Notes under the pieces: model-generated | Database searches by the model: none | Seen by the model: the letters and a program-made list of their open reading frames with translations, nothing else | Told to the model about the DNA's origin: nothing | NCBI GenBank assembly: GCA_018303365.1 | Contig: JAGVYI010000017.1 | Location: forward strand, 1 to 33,332 | Reading direction: 5' to 3' | Source of the DNA: Candidatus Woesearchaeota archaeon | GTDB taxonomy: Archaea; Nanobdellota; Nanobdellia; SCGC-AAA011-G17; JACPNG01 | Length of the DNA: 33,332 nucleotides | Made by a program: the position numbers and the translations under genes | Part shown: piece after piece, positions 8,850 through 18,009 of the stretch | Position numbering within the stretch: the stretch's first letter is position 1 | Layout of the letters: every line of letters begins with the position of its first letter

Positions 8850-10189
8850 TTTTCAAGAGACTTCATCACACTTACAAGGACATCTTCTTTAAAGCTTGGA
8901 GCAATTACCTGAACACCCACAGGAACCCCATCAATCTCACCTGCGTTCACTACCCCTGCACACACTCCTGCAAGATTTGCCGGTACAGTGAGAGCATCAA
9001 AAGCATACGCATCCTCTACAGCGAGTTTCTCTGTTATCTTTGTCGGCAAAGCAGGAGTTACTGGAACGAAGATCACATCCACATTTTTGAATGCCTTCTC
9101 AAAATCTTCTTTAATAAGATTTTTTGTTCTGAGTGCTTTTCTATAGTATGCCCCTTTATATTCTGCTTTAGAAATTTCTCTTCCTCCGATGATTCTTCTC
9201 AGCACTTCTTCCCCACAAGTATCCTCAATCTTCTCTGCATATTTTCTTCCATCAAATTTTCTTGTACCTGAGAAGAATTCAACAAATAGCAATGGGTAGT
9301 AGGTTTGCACTCCCAGCTTTGTGTGGGATAAATTAAGTTCTATGACCTTTCCTTGCATGTTGTCTGCAAATTCCATAGCTTTTTCTCTTATTAGATTAAC
9401 AATTCTTTTATCAGATACCAGCCCTTCCAACTCTTGCACAACACCTATCCTTGGCTTTTGAATAGGTTTTACCTTCGTGTATGAAGGTATCTTCTCTTTA
9501 ACAGTTATCGGGTCATTTTGTGAGTGAGCAGAAATCACTTCAAGTAGCAAGGCTGCACCATAAACCTCCTTTGCCATAGGTCCTATCTGGTCTAGGCTCA
9601 TTGCTAGGTCAATGAGACCATATCGCGATACCCTTCCGTATGTTGGCTTGATTCCGACAACTTTGCAATGCGACGCTGGGTTTCTAATAGAACCTCCTGT
9701 ATCAGAACCAAGAGCAAGATCACAGAGACCTGCTGCAACTGCAGCTGCCGATCCTGAAGAAGACCCACCTGGTACATGGTCCGGAGCCACAGGGTTTAGT
9801 GTCGGGCCAAATGCGGATGTCTGACCTGAGACTCCACATGCAAATTCATCACAATTAAGTACACCTATAATAATCCCATCTTCCTCTTTTATTCTTTTTA
9901 TTACATCTGCATCATAGGGAGAACGATATGCTTTCAAGGTCCTTGATGCACATGAAGCAGTAAGACCCTGCACACAGATATTTGCTTTTACACCGATAGC
10001 AAGACCATATAACTTGCCTTTATCTTTTTTTCCTTCAATAGCTTTTGCTTGCTGCAATGCTGCTTCGTTTAGCTCAAGAAAGGCGTTTATCTTTTTATTT
10101 TCTTTTTTTATTTTATCAAGAAATTGCCTTATGTTTTCAGTCGGAGTAAGCCGTCCAGATTTTAAATTCTCTATTTTTTCTTTAATCAT
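8846..10189 (-). CDS. gatA: Asp-tRNA(Asn)/Glu-tRNA(Gln) amidotransferase subunit A
   Basis: 447 aa; amidase signature GGSSSGSAAAVAAGLCDLALGSDTGGSIRNPAS. ATGA overlap with gatB. Confidence 0.96.
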   Translation of the reverse strand: MIKEKIENLKSGRLTPTENIRQFLDKIKKENKKINAFLELNEAALQQAKAIEGKKDKGKLYGLAIGVKANICVQGLTASCASRTLKAYRSPYDADVIKRIKEEDGIIIGVLNCDEFACGVSGQTSAFGPTLNPVAPDHVPGGSSSGSAAAVAAGLCDLALGSDTGGSIRNPASHCKVVGIKPTYGRVSRYGLIDLAMSLDQIGPMAKEVYGAALLLEVISAHSQNDPITVKEKIPSYTKVKPIQKPRIGVVQELEGLVSDKRIVNLIREKAMEFADNMQGKVIELNLSHTKLGVQTYYPLLFVEFFSGTRKFDGRKYAEKIEDTCGEEVLRRIIGGREISKAEYKGAYYRKALRTKNLIKEDFEKAFKNVDVIFVPVTPALPTKITEKLAVEDAYAFDALTVPANLAGVCAGVVNAGEIDGVPVGVQVIAPSFKEDVLVSVMKSLEK

Positions 10190-10410
10190 CGGAAAGAACC
10201 TTTTTCTGCAAGAATATATGCTCCTTGTTTTTTCGGGGCAATACGAAACCAGCCATCCCTAAATTCTTTTGTATCTTCGTCTTGTTCTTTCTCACGCATA
10301 GAATCTTCTCTTCTTATAACAAAATGGGTTTCCTCTTTCATTCCCTTGAGTGCTGTAAGAAAATCATCCATTATTTTCTTTGCCTGGTCTTTTATCTCAG
10401 ACTCTTTCAT
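10186..10410 (-). CDS. gatC: GatC-like amidotransferase subunit
   Basis: 74 aa directly upstream of gatA (ATGA overlap); C-terminal FRDGWFRIAPKK resembles the GatC DGYF-VPK region. Synteny supports the call. Confidence 0.7.
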   Translation of the reverse strand: MKESEIKDQAKKIMDDFLTALKGMKEETHFVIRREDSMREKEQDEDTKEFRDGWFRIAPKKQGAYILAEKGSFR

Positions 10411-10430
10411 TATTGCTCCTTTGAATGGTC

Positions 10431-11765
10431 TTATGGTTCTAACCTATCTTCATCTCTTGGAAACAAGGTTGCTTCACGTACATTGCTCAGATTTAACAGC
10501 GACTGTGTAAGCCTTTCTATACCCACCGCAAAACCGCCGTGTGGCGGTGCGGCATACCTGAAAAACTTCGTAAACCATTCTATGTTCTTTGGACTGAGAC
10601 CTTTTTCTTTTACCTGTTGCATCAGTTGTTTGTACCTATGTTCTCTTTGCCCTCCTGAACTTAATTCAAGCCCCTTGAAATTTAAGTCGACACTTCTTGC
10701 CCATTCTGGCTCATCATCAAATTTCATAACATAAAATGGCTTTATCTTAAATGGAAAACGGTTAAAAAAATAAAACTGGGACTTATACTTTTTTTGTACA
10801 TAAGCCCAAAGGATTCTTTCTGCTTCTGCATCGGGGTCTTCTCCGTACATATCCTTTCCTTCCTTGGATAAGATATCATATATTTGAGGAAACTTCAACT
10901 CTGGGAAGGGTGTTTCTGGAATTTTTAACTTTACATCTAGGAGTTCAAGTTCTGCCGAACATTTTTCTTTTACATTTTTTATTGCGGCAACTATTACCCC
11001 TTCTTCCACCCTCATTGTATCTCTTTCATCTTTGATAAATGCCAGTTCTACTGCACATGTCCGGTGCTCAGAAAGGTGTTTGATTGTATGTGATTTTTCT
11101 GCCCGCCAACTTGGGCCTATGTCATAAAGTTTTTCTATACCCCCCAAAACAGTTAGCTGACGGTGAAGTTGGGGGTCCTGTCTTAAGAAAGATTTTCTCT
11201 TGTAGTAGTTTACTTCAAAGACTTCTGACCCAGACTCAGAAGCAACGCCCATCAGGCAAGGTGTAAATACCTGAATAAACCCCCCTTTTGCCAAATATTC
11301 TTGCATTCCCTGCATGATGGCAGATTGCACTTTAAATATAGCTGTGTTTGCAGGCTTTCGAAGGTCAATTGCGCGGTAGTCTAATCTTTTTGGGAGGGTT
11401 GTTCTCATACTGCCCTTCTCTACTACTGGGATCGGAAGAATTGGTTCTGCTTCACTAAGCACAATATAATTTTCTAGTTTGACCTCTGCTCCGCCTGGGG
11501 CTTGATCACTTTTTTGAACTGTCCCTCTTACACTCACTACAGACTCTTTTGAAAGCCTTGTAACTTTATCAAAGGCTGCTTCACCCTCTTTCAAGACTAC
11601 CTGTACTATTCCGGTTATATCCCTTAGAAGAATAAATTTTATCTTACTTTGATCCCTAATTTCATGTACCCACCCTTTTAACTCAACTTTATGACCATCT
11701 AAGTTCGCATTCACATCTTTAGTGTATGTTCTGCTTACTTCTTTTTCTTTAGATCTATTTTCCAT
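10431..11765 (-). CDS. aspS: Archaeal-type aspartyl-tRNA synthetase, predicted non-discriminating
   Basis: GWVHEIRD OB-fold, FLRQDPQLHRQ, SWRAEKSHTIKHLSE, and motif 3 GGFAVGIERL. ATG at 11765 is preferred because the track start at 11807 overlaps the upstream gene. Confidence 0.94.
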   Translation of the reverse strand: MENRSKEKEVSRTYTKDVNANLDGHKVELKGWVHEIRDQSKIKFILLRDITGIVQVVLKEGEAAFDKVTRLSKESVVSVRGTVQKSDQAPGGAEVKLENYIVLSEAEPILPIPVVEKGSMRTTLPKRLDYRAIDLRKPANTAIFKVQSAIMQGMQEYLAKGGFIQVFTPCLMGVASESGSEVFEVNYYKRKSFLRQDPQLHRQLTVLGGIEKLYDIGPSWRAEKSHTIKHLSEHRTCAVELAFIKDERDTMRVEEGVIVAAIKNVKEKCSAELELLDVKLKIPETPFPELKFPQIYDILSKEGKDMYGEDPDAEAERILWAYVQKKYKSQFYFFNRFPFKIKPFYVMKFDDEPEWARSVDLNFKGLELSSGGQREHRYKQLMQQVKEKGLSPKNIEWFTKFFRYAAPPHGGFAVGIERLTQSLLNLSNVREATLFPRDEDRLEP

Positions 11766-11766
11766 T

Positions 11767-12327
11767 TTAAATAGCTCCTTTCCTTGTGCATAATAATAAG
11801 TCTTCAACCTTTGTTAGGTTCCACTTTATTGCATCTGATTTCTTTCTTAGCTCTCCATTCCTAAGGTTAAAATGTAGAAATTCCCCATAAATTTCCATAA
11901 GAAGGTCCTTTATTTTTTGGACATCATCAACCTTTCCCTGAATCATTTTTCCTACTGCCATACGCATGAGTTCTCCTGTGAGGTCACACAAACCACAGAG
12001 ATAAGATTCAGTATCTACTTTCAGATCGCTTCTGGTGGGTAGCTTGCCTTTTTTTATAAACCAATAGAGTGTAGATGCTTCGACGTACTCTGCTAGGGCG
12101 GTCTTGTCTATAGAAGTATCTGTAGAACCTTTTTTTATTGATTTAACCTGCTTTTCAATTAAATCCATATTTTTCTGTGCAGCGCTTTCTTCGTTTCTTA
12201 AAAGAGCATATATAGCCAATTTTGAAAGCTTTATGACCTTGCGCGAATTATGGATAACTGCTTCACGCTCCTTGTCAAGCCTTTCCAGGTCGCGTCGAAT
12301 AGTTTTAAACTCACCTTTATCCAACAT
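11767..12327 (-). CDS. Translin family (archaeal translin/TRAX-like) RNA-binding protein
   Basis: 186 aa; SRKVIKLSKLAIYALLR, YLCGLCDLTGELMRMAVG and LRKKSDAIKWNLTKVEDLL are translin-family motifs. Confidence 0.85.
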   Translation of the reverse strand: MLDKGEFKTIRRDLERLDKEREAVIHNSRKVIKLSKLAIYALLRNEESAAQKNMDLIEKQVKSIKKGSTDTSIDKTALAEYVEASTLYWFIKKGKLPTRSDLKVDTESYLCGLCDLTGELMRMAVGKMIQGKVDDVQKIKDLLMEIYGEFLHFNLRNGELRKKSDAIKWNLTKVEDLLLCTRKGAI

Positions 12328-12392
12328 TACAGGTATTCTCTTACCTTTTCCTTATATGCTTTTCTGCAGAGGAGATATCACTTCTGTATTTA

Positions 12393-12453
12393 GTCTAGAT
12401 TGATATTATCGCGTAGTAGTCACTTACAATAATTAATGTTAAATAATCTAGAC
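12393..12453. repeat. Inverted repeat in the translin/Nre divergent intergenic region
   Basis: GTCTAGATT (12393-12401) and AATCTAGAC (12445-12453) are perfect reverse complements. Confidence 0.7.
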
Positions 12454-12469
12454 CCCCTTTATTTAGGTT

Positions 12470-13678
12470 GTGCTATCTTCATGTCCTATATGCATTGCAA
12501 CTGCCAGCCGCAGCGGTTTTTGCCCACTTCATACATCCGCCTCATCCTTTTTTTCTAGTAATAGAATTTCAAACAAACAAGAATTTAGCGGACCCAGCCC
12601 TGCCCCCTTTATTGGAAGGTTTGGCTATCCTTGTGTGAATGTTGGATTTCTTAGCGTCCCCTATCCAATTAAAGATGCAGAGCTTTATGATGCCCCACGT
12701 CATTGGGCAAATGAAGGGTATACAATACCACAAATTATCAATCTTCGAAGTTTCCTTCTACATTCACGTAAAAAGTCTTCAGTATATCATCCTGAGAGGT
12801 TTGTTTCTCTTATTCAAGAAGTAGGAACGGCCTCAAAACCATTTGAGATAGAAATATCTTTGAAGAATAGGCCAGTTTTTAAGACAACTTTCTTTAAATA
12901 TGCTTCCCCAGTTGGACCCCAGGCAGAATTTCAACTTGCTCGGGCAACAGAGAACCCAGTAGTTCACCGGCATGTTGATAAGGTGGTTTGTGATGGCGAC
13001 CTTCCTGCAAAAGAAGCAATACATTACTTATATCAAATGGGGCATGGTGAAGGAGAAATCAGCAAGGTACTTAGCGTTGGTGCCATAGGTATTCAAAAAC
13101 AACGTCGGCTTGTCCCTACACGATACTCAATTACGGCAACAGACGACCAAATTGGCGGATATCTACTTTCTTCTGTAAAGGACTTTCAAGAGGATGATTA
13201 CGAAGCTTTTTTTGGCGGATATCTTGGAAACTATTTTCTTGTCCTGTTCTTTTCACAACCTTGGAGTTTTGAGCTTTTTGAGATCTACCTACCAAAAGAC
13301 CATAAAACAAATAACACCATCTCCTACACAACAGATTTTGAATCATTTTACAATCGCAAAACCTACGCCCGAGAGACTGTTGGAGGGTATTATGCATGTC
13401 GTCTTGCTGTTCTTGAGCATCTTTTTAAAAAGAGAAGACAGGCAGGTGCCCTTGTCTTGCGTTTTATCACAGAAGATTACACATCTCCATTAGGAGTATT
13501 TGTTGTTCGAGAAGCCTCCAGACGTGCTCTTTTAGGACTACAAAAATGGTCCTTTAGCTCCAAAGAAGAACTTATTTTGTTTGGGGAAGGGTTTTGTCAA
13601 AGAGAGCTTAAGGTGCCCATCGAAATTCTTTTAAAGAGCAGTAAACTCATTTCCCAAAGAACCATTGGAGAATATTGA
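12470..13678 (+). CDS. Nre-family archaeal DNA repair protein (DUF650/DUF651)
   Basis: 402 aa; GTG start; CPICIA...CPLH, FSGPSPAPFIGRFGYPCVNVG, DAPRHWANEGYTIPQIINLR; C-terminus QRTIGEY resembles a PIP-box. Confidence 0.85.
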   Translation: MLSSCPICIATASRSGFCPLHTSASSFFSSNRISNKQEFSGPSPAPFIGRFGYPCVNVGFLSVPYPIKDAELYDAPRHWANEGYTIPQIINLRSFLLHSRKKSSVYHPERFVSLIQEVGTASKPFEIEISLKNRPVFKTTFFKYASPVGPQAEFQLARATENPVVHRHVDKVVCDGDLPAKEAIHYLYQMGHGEGEISKVLSVGAIGIQKQRRLVPTRYSITATDDQIGGYLLSSVKDFQEDDYEAFFGGYLGNYFLVLFFSQPWSFELFEIYLPKDHKTNNTISYTTDFESFYNRKTYARETVGGYYACRLAVLEHLFKKRRQAGALVLRFITEDYTSPLGVFVVREASRRALLGLQKWSFSSKEELILFGEGFCQRELKVPIEILLKSSKLISQRTIGEY

Positions 13679-13679
13679 T

Positions 13680-13799
13680 ATGAAACAAAGACCATCTTTT
13701 CTTCCACTTTCACTTTTCGGAGGGATTTGGGAAAGTGACGAGAACTCACCAGCTATTTTTGTTAACCCAGACGGCAAAATAGTCTATATTGCTTCTTAA
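13680..13799 (+). CDS. Small ORF (39 aa) coupled to the Nre gene
   Basis: MKQRPSFLPLSLFGGIWESDENSPAIFVNPDGKIVYIAS*. ATG 1 nt after the Nre stop; below the ORF-track size limit. Confidence 0.4.
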   Translation: MKQRPSFLPLSLFGGIWESDENSPAIFVNPDGKIVYIAS

Positions 13800-14413
13800 G
13801 ACTTTCCCCCTGCTAACTTTTTATTTTGAGACCTTCTTCGTATAGGCTTTTTCTTTTTTGTTTCCTTTTTTTTCGCAGTTTTATTTTTTGGCTTTTTTTG
13901 TTCTTGGGACTGGGCCGTCATCTCCTGCTCAAGGTAGGCTATTTGTTTTTTTAATTCTTCAATATGTTTTTCTTTTACTTCCTGAACCATCACTTCCCCG
14001 CACTCCGGACATTTAAACTCATTTTCTAATGCTTCTTCTGGTGTGAGGCGCAAACACTCGCTTTTACATATAAAATGGTCTTGCGTTGATTCTTCTACAA
14101 GTTCCTTTTTAAGCCTCTCGAGTTTTGTCTGTTGGTGAATTGTTAGAAGTGCTTTTGCTTCTTGAACGTGGAAAGTCCAATAATAAATGTACCAACCTTT
14201 CTTCTTATCTTTTCTTCTTGTTGATGTAACAAGGTTGTGCTCATGCATCTTATAAAGAAGATGGCGCACCTGGTTAATATTCAATTTTAGCTTTTCTGCA
14301 AGTTTGAATTCACTAACATTTCGCCTAGCACCCAACGCCCTTAGAAGCGGGACAACTTCATCTCCGACTACCTCTTTTACTAGAACCTCAAATTGGGGTG
14401 GTTTCTGCTTCAT
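13796..14413 (-). CDS. tfe: Transcription factor E (TFE alpha subunit)
   Basis: 205 aa; winged helix (VSEFKLAEKLKLNINQVRHLLYKMHEHNLV) plus zinc ribbon (CKSECLRLTPEEALENEFKCPECGE); Lys-rich tail. Confidence 0.93.
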   Translation of the reverse strand: MKQKPPQFEVLVKEVVGDEVVPLLRALGARRNVSEFKLAEKLKLNINQVRHLLYKMHEHNLVTSTRRKDKKKGWYIYYWTFHVQEAKALLTIHQQTKLERLKKELVEESTQDHFICKSECLRLTPEEALENEFKCPECGEVMVQEVKEKHIEELKKQIAYLEQEMTAQSQEQKKPKNKTAKKKETKKKKPIRRRSQNKKLAGGKS

Positions 14414-14431
14414 TTTTTATACCCTTTACTC

Positions 14432-14443
14432 AATTATTTAAAA
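14432..14443 (-). promoter_or_regulatory. TATA-like box of tfe
   Basis: TTTTAAATAATT on the minus strand, about 25 nt upstream of ATG 14413. Confidence 0.6.
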
Positions 14444-14536
14444 CCTTTTTGTCCTTTAAAGATACCATTTTCCAATGATACGGAAAAGTTTATAAGTGTT
14501 CGTCATTTTTATGGTTTAAAGGGAGGTGCATAGTTA

Positions 14537-15013
14537 ATGAGGTTCTTTCGCAAAAAAGAGGATAAAGAAGAGTCTGAAGAGCACAATGACCTTCCGCCAT
14601 TAAAGTTTCCAAGTGAATTTCCAAGATATGAATCTGAGATAGGATTGTCTGACGAGTTTCATCATCCTTCTCCAAAACCCACTCCGCCTCCTGTCAGCAA
14701 TGGTAGCTCAAAGTTATCTGAAGAAGACCATCCTTCATTTTCTACACGACCAATGACCCACCAACTAGGGGGTCATTCTAAAAGGCAGGCAGAACCAAAC
14801 GGCAAAACACTTTTTGTAAAAATAGATAATTACAAAGAGGCTATGCGTACAATGGACAAGGTAAAATCAAAACTTGCTGATACAGAGAAAGTCCTCAACC
14901 GTCTTCGTGATATAAAACAAGAGGAGGACCGAGAACTTTCAAGTTGGCATGATGAATTTGAAGACCTTAAAGAAAAACTGCTTAGCATAGATAGAGAACT
15001 TTTTGAAGAATGA
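14537..15013 (+). CDS. Uncharacterised protein: disordered N-terminus and C-terminal coiled coil
   Basis: 158 aa; SD-like GGGAGGTG at 14520-14527; LFVKIDNYKEAMRTMDKVKSKLADTEKVLNRLRDIKQEEDRELSSW. Confidence 0.75.
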   Translation: MRFFRKKEDKEESEEHNDLPPLKFPSEFPRYESEIGLSDEFHHPSPKPTPPPVSNGSSKLSEEDHPSFSTRPMTHQLGGHSKRQAEPNGKTLFVKIDNYKEAMRTMDKVKSKLADTEKVLNRLRDIKQEEDRELSSWHDEFEDLKEKLLSIDRELFEE

Positions 15014-15369
15014 AAAAATCAAGTTCTGAAGCAATGCATGTTGGTATAGAGAATCCAAAAACATATCGTAAAGAGGTTCTTACATCAGCAATAGACACAA
15101 TACAGATTCTTAAACGATATGAAACACTTCGTACACTTAGAAAGGAAAAGGCGGATCAAACCCTCACCTTGCGAAAGCATATCAAAGAACTTAGGGATAT
15201 GTTTGGAGAGTTTCACAATCTTCCAAATGTTCACATAGAGACAGAGCACCCACATCAGCATTCTTCAAAAAATAAGAAGACTGTACATCCTAAAGAACCC
15301 CACAACCCTTATCTAGATAAGTTACAGCGAGATATTAGCACTCTTCGCAGCAAATTAAACAGCTTGTAG
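15010..15369 (+). CDS. Uncharacterised coiled-coil protein
   Basis: 119 aa; ATGA overlap with the upstream CDS; heptad-like helical segments at both ends. Confidence 0.7.
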   Translation: MKKSSSEAMHVGIENPKTYRKEVLTSAIDTIQILKRYETLRTLRKEKADQTLTLRKHIKELRDMFGEFHNLPNVHIETEHPHQHSSKNKKTVHPKEPHNPYLDKLQRDISTLRSKLNSL

Positions 15370-15424
15370 AATAGGACTCCTACTTTAATTTACATTTATA
15401 CTCTTTAATGAACAGATAAGGAAA

Positions 15425-15434
15425 TTTATTTAAA
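15425..15434 (+). promoter_or_regulatory. TATA-like box of alaS
   Basis: TTTATTTAAA centred about 26 nt upstream of ATG 15456. Confidence 0.6.
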
Positions 15435-15455
15435 CCATGTTCCTGCCTTTATCTT

Positions 15456-17963
15456 ATGCTCAGCGACAAGGCACTTAAAGAGAAGTACAGACCTGAATTC
15501 TGGAAACACCCTTCGAAGCATTATGCCACAGCTGTTCTTGAAACAGAAGGGTTTAAACGACACACCTGCAGTGTATGCAAAAAACCATTTTGGAGCACTA
15601 GTCAGAGACCTGTCTGTGGTGATCCGTCCTGTAGCCCTGATGAGAGCTTTGGGTTTATAGGAAAGAGTCCTGCAAAAAACCCACTCTCTTATGTTGAAGT
15701 CTGGAAGAAATTCTCAAAGATGTTTAAAAGACTTGGTTACACCCCAATCCGCCGTTATCCGACAGTTGCACGATGGAATCCGACAATGGAATTTACAAAC
15801 GCTTCTATTGCAGCGTTCCAGCCATTCGTTGTTTCTGGTGAAGTTTCCCCTCCTGCAAACCCCCTCGTTATTCCTCAATTTTGTTTTCGAACAGTAGATA
15901 TAGACAATGTAGGAATAACAATGTCCCACTTTACTGGGTTTGTTATGATTGGCCAACACCTTTTTGTCCCTCCATCTTCATGGAACCAAAACAAAGTTTT
16001 CCAAGACATTTACTCCTGGCTTTCAATTGGTCTTGGAATACCAAAAGATGAATTAATTTTACATGAGGATGCATGGGCTGGAGGAGGTAACTTTGGACCG
16101 TGTATGGAATTCTTCTCAAGGGGATGTGAAATTGCCAACCAAGTATACATGACCTCTGAGCAGACAAACAAAGGAGTAAAAGAACTATCGCTGAAGGTTC
16201 TTGATATGGGGATGGGGATGGAGCGGTGCGCTTGGTTCAGCCAGGGAGCTTCGACAGGGTATGATGCAACATTTCCTGAAGTTATCAAAAAACTCTGTGC
16301 TAAGACCGGCATTCGACCTGACAGGGACCTTCTTTTGCGTTACGTCCCACATGCTGGAAGATTGAATCTTGATGAGGTTCCGGACATTTCAAAAGCATGG
16401 AAAAAGGTGAGTACACATGTCGGCATAGATGTTTCTTCACTTCAAAAACAAATCCTTCCACTTTCTGCACTATACTCTGTCGGGGAACACGCCAGAACCC
16501 TTCTAGTCCTATTCTCGGATGGTGCACTCCCTTCCAACATAGGAGGTGGATACAACCTTCGCGTACTTATACGGCGCGTACTCTCTTTTTTAGACAAATA
16601 TCAATGGAATCTTGATCTTTCTACAATCTGCAAGTGGCACAGCAGTGAACTTCGCCCGATTTTTCCAGAACTTCGCGACAACTTTAATGACGTTGAGCGC
16701 ATAATTTCTGTTGAAGAAGAAAAGTATAGTGCAAGCAAGGAGAAATCACGAAAGGTTCTCTCTGGAATGCTAAAGAAGAGCATTCCTGAAAAAAAACTCC
16801 TTCAGCTTTATGACAGCCACGGCATAACCCCTGAATTGGTCGGCGAGGAGGCCAGGCATGTCGGGATCAAAGTCCATATTCCAGAGAATTTTTACAGCAA
16901 AGTTGCCTTGCTGCATGAAAAAAAAGAGCAAGCACATGCAACAAAAAAGGAAATTATCCTAAATGTTAAGAACGTACCATCGACCAACGCACTTTATTTT
17001 AATGACCATAACACCACAGAATTTCAAGCACAGGTTGTCTACGTAAAGGGTAAAAATGTCATTCTTAATGAGACTTATTTCTACCCAACCTCTGGAGGAC
17101 AGATGCACGATGTCGGTATGGTTGGGGAATTTAGGGTTGTGCATGTGATAAAACAAGGGGACCTTATTATTCACGAACTTTATTCTTCACCATCTTTTAG
17201 AAAAGGGGATATTGTCTCATGCACCATTGATAAAGAAAGGCGTACGCAACTGACCAAACATCATGATGCGGCCCATATCCTTCTTGCTGCGAGTAGGAAG
17301 GTTCTTGGAAATCACATTCACCAAGCATCTGCATTCAAAGATGTTGATAAAGCACACCTTGATATAAGCCATTACCGCGGACTATCTTTCGAAGAGGTAA
17401 AAGCAATTGAGAAGGAGGCAAACAGATTAGTAAAGGCAAACCTTCCTATTTCAAAGGAATTTATGGAGCGCACAGATGCAGAGCAGCGTTATGGTATGAA
17501 TATCTACCAAGGTCCTGCAGTTCCTGGAAAAAGGCTTAGAATTGTATCTATTGGAAATGTTGATGTTGAGGCTTGCGGAGGAACACATGACGACCAGACA
17601 TCTTCTATTGGCAGGATACTAATAACAAAGGCAGGCAAGATATCTGATGCAGTTATACGTCTTGAATACCTTGCTGGCAATGCTGCAGAAAAATACATGA
17701 ATAGTAAGGAAGACTCAATTGACTCTGTAGCCTCTTTTTTGAATGTTCCTCCTTCCCAGATTCCAGGGCGTGCAGAAGAAATTTTCCTTTTGTGGAAAGA
17801 GGTTGTTAAAAAGAAAAAGAAAGTTCCAATAAAGTTATCAAGCAGCGAGAAATACAAAGGAGGGAATATTCTAGAAGAGGCTGCAAGGCGGCTTAAGACC
17901 CAACCAGAACATGTTCTTAAGACACTGAAAAGGTTTTTGAAGGACCTTGAGTGCCTTACCTAA
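15456..17963 (+). CDS. alaS: Archaeal-type alanyl-tRNA synthetase, apparently without the C-Ala domain
   Basis: 835 aa; archaeal zinc N-terminus (CSVCKKPFWSTSQRPVCGDPSC), editing motifs HHDAAH and VEACGGTHDDQTSSIG. Confidence 0.95.
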   Translation: MLSDKALKEKYRPEFWKHPSKHYATAVLETEGFKRHTCSVCKKPFWSTSQRPVCGDPSCSPDESFGFIGKSPAKNPLSYVEVWKKFSKMFKRLGYTPIRRYPTVARWNPTMEFTNASIAAFQPFVVSGEVSPPANPLVIPQFCFRTVDIDNVGITMSHFTGFVMIGQHLFVPPSSWNQNKVFQDIYSWLSIGLGIPKDELILHEDAWAGGGNFGPCMEFFSRGCEIANQVYMTSEQTNKGVKELSLKVLDMGMGMERCAWFSQGASTGYDATFPEVIKKLCAKTGIRPDRDLLLRYVPHAGRLNLDEVPDISKAWKKVSTHVGIDVSSLQKQILPLSALYSVGEHARTLLVLFSDGALPSNIGGGYNLRVLIRRVLSFLDKYQWNLDLSTICKWHSSELRPIFPELRDNFNDVERIISVEEEKYSASKEKSRKVLSGMLKKSIPEKKLLQLYDSHGITPELVGEEARHVGIKVHIPENFYSKVALLHEKKEQAHATKKEIILNVKNVPSTNALYFNDHNTTEFQAQVVYVKGKNVILNETYFYPTSGGQMHDVGMVGEFRVVHVIKQGDLIIHELYSSPSFRKGDIVSCTIDKERRTQLTKHHDAAHILLAASRKVLGNHIHQASAFKDVDKAHLDISHYRGLSFEEVKAIEKEANRLVKANLPISKEFMERTDAEQRYGMNIYQGPAVPGKRLRIVSIGNVDVEACGGTHDDQTSSIGRILITKAGKISDAVIRLEYLAGNAAEKYMNSKEDSIDSVASFLNVPPSQIPGRAEEIFLLWKEVVKKKKKVPIKLSSSEKYKGGNILEEAARRLKTQPEHVLKTLKRFLKDLECLT

Positions 17964-18009
17964 AGCGTATTACTTTGTAGAAATAAATCAAGGACTTTTT
18001 AGAATAAAT

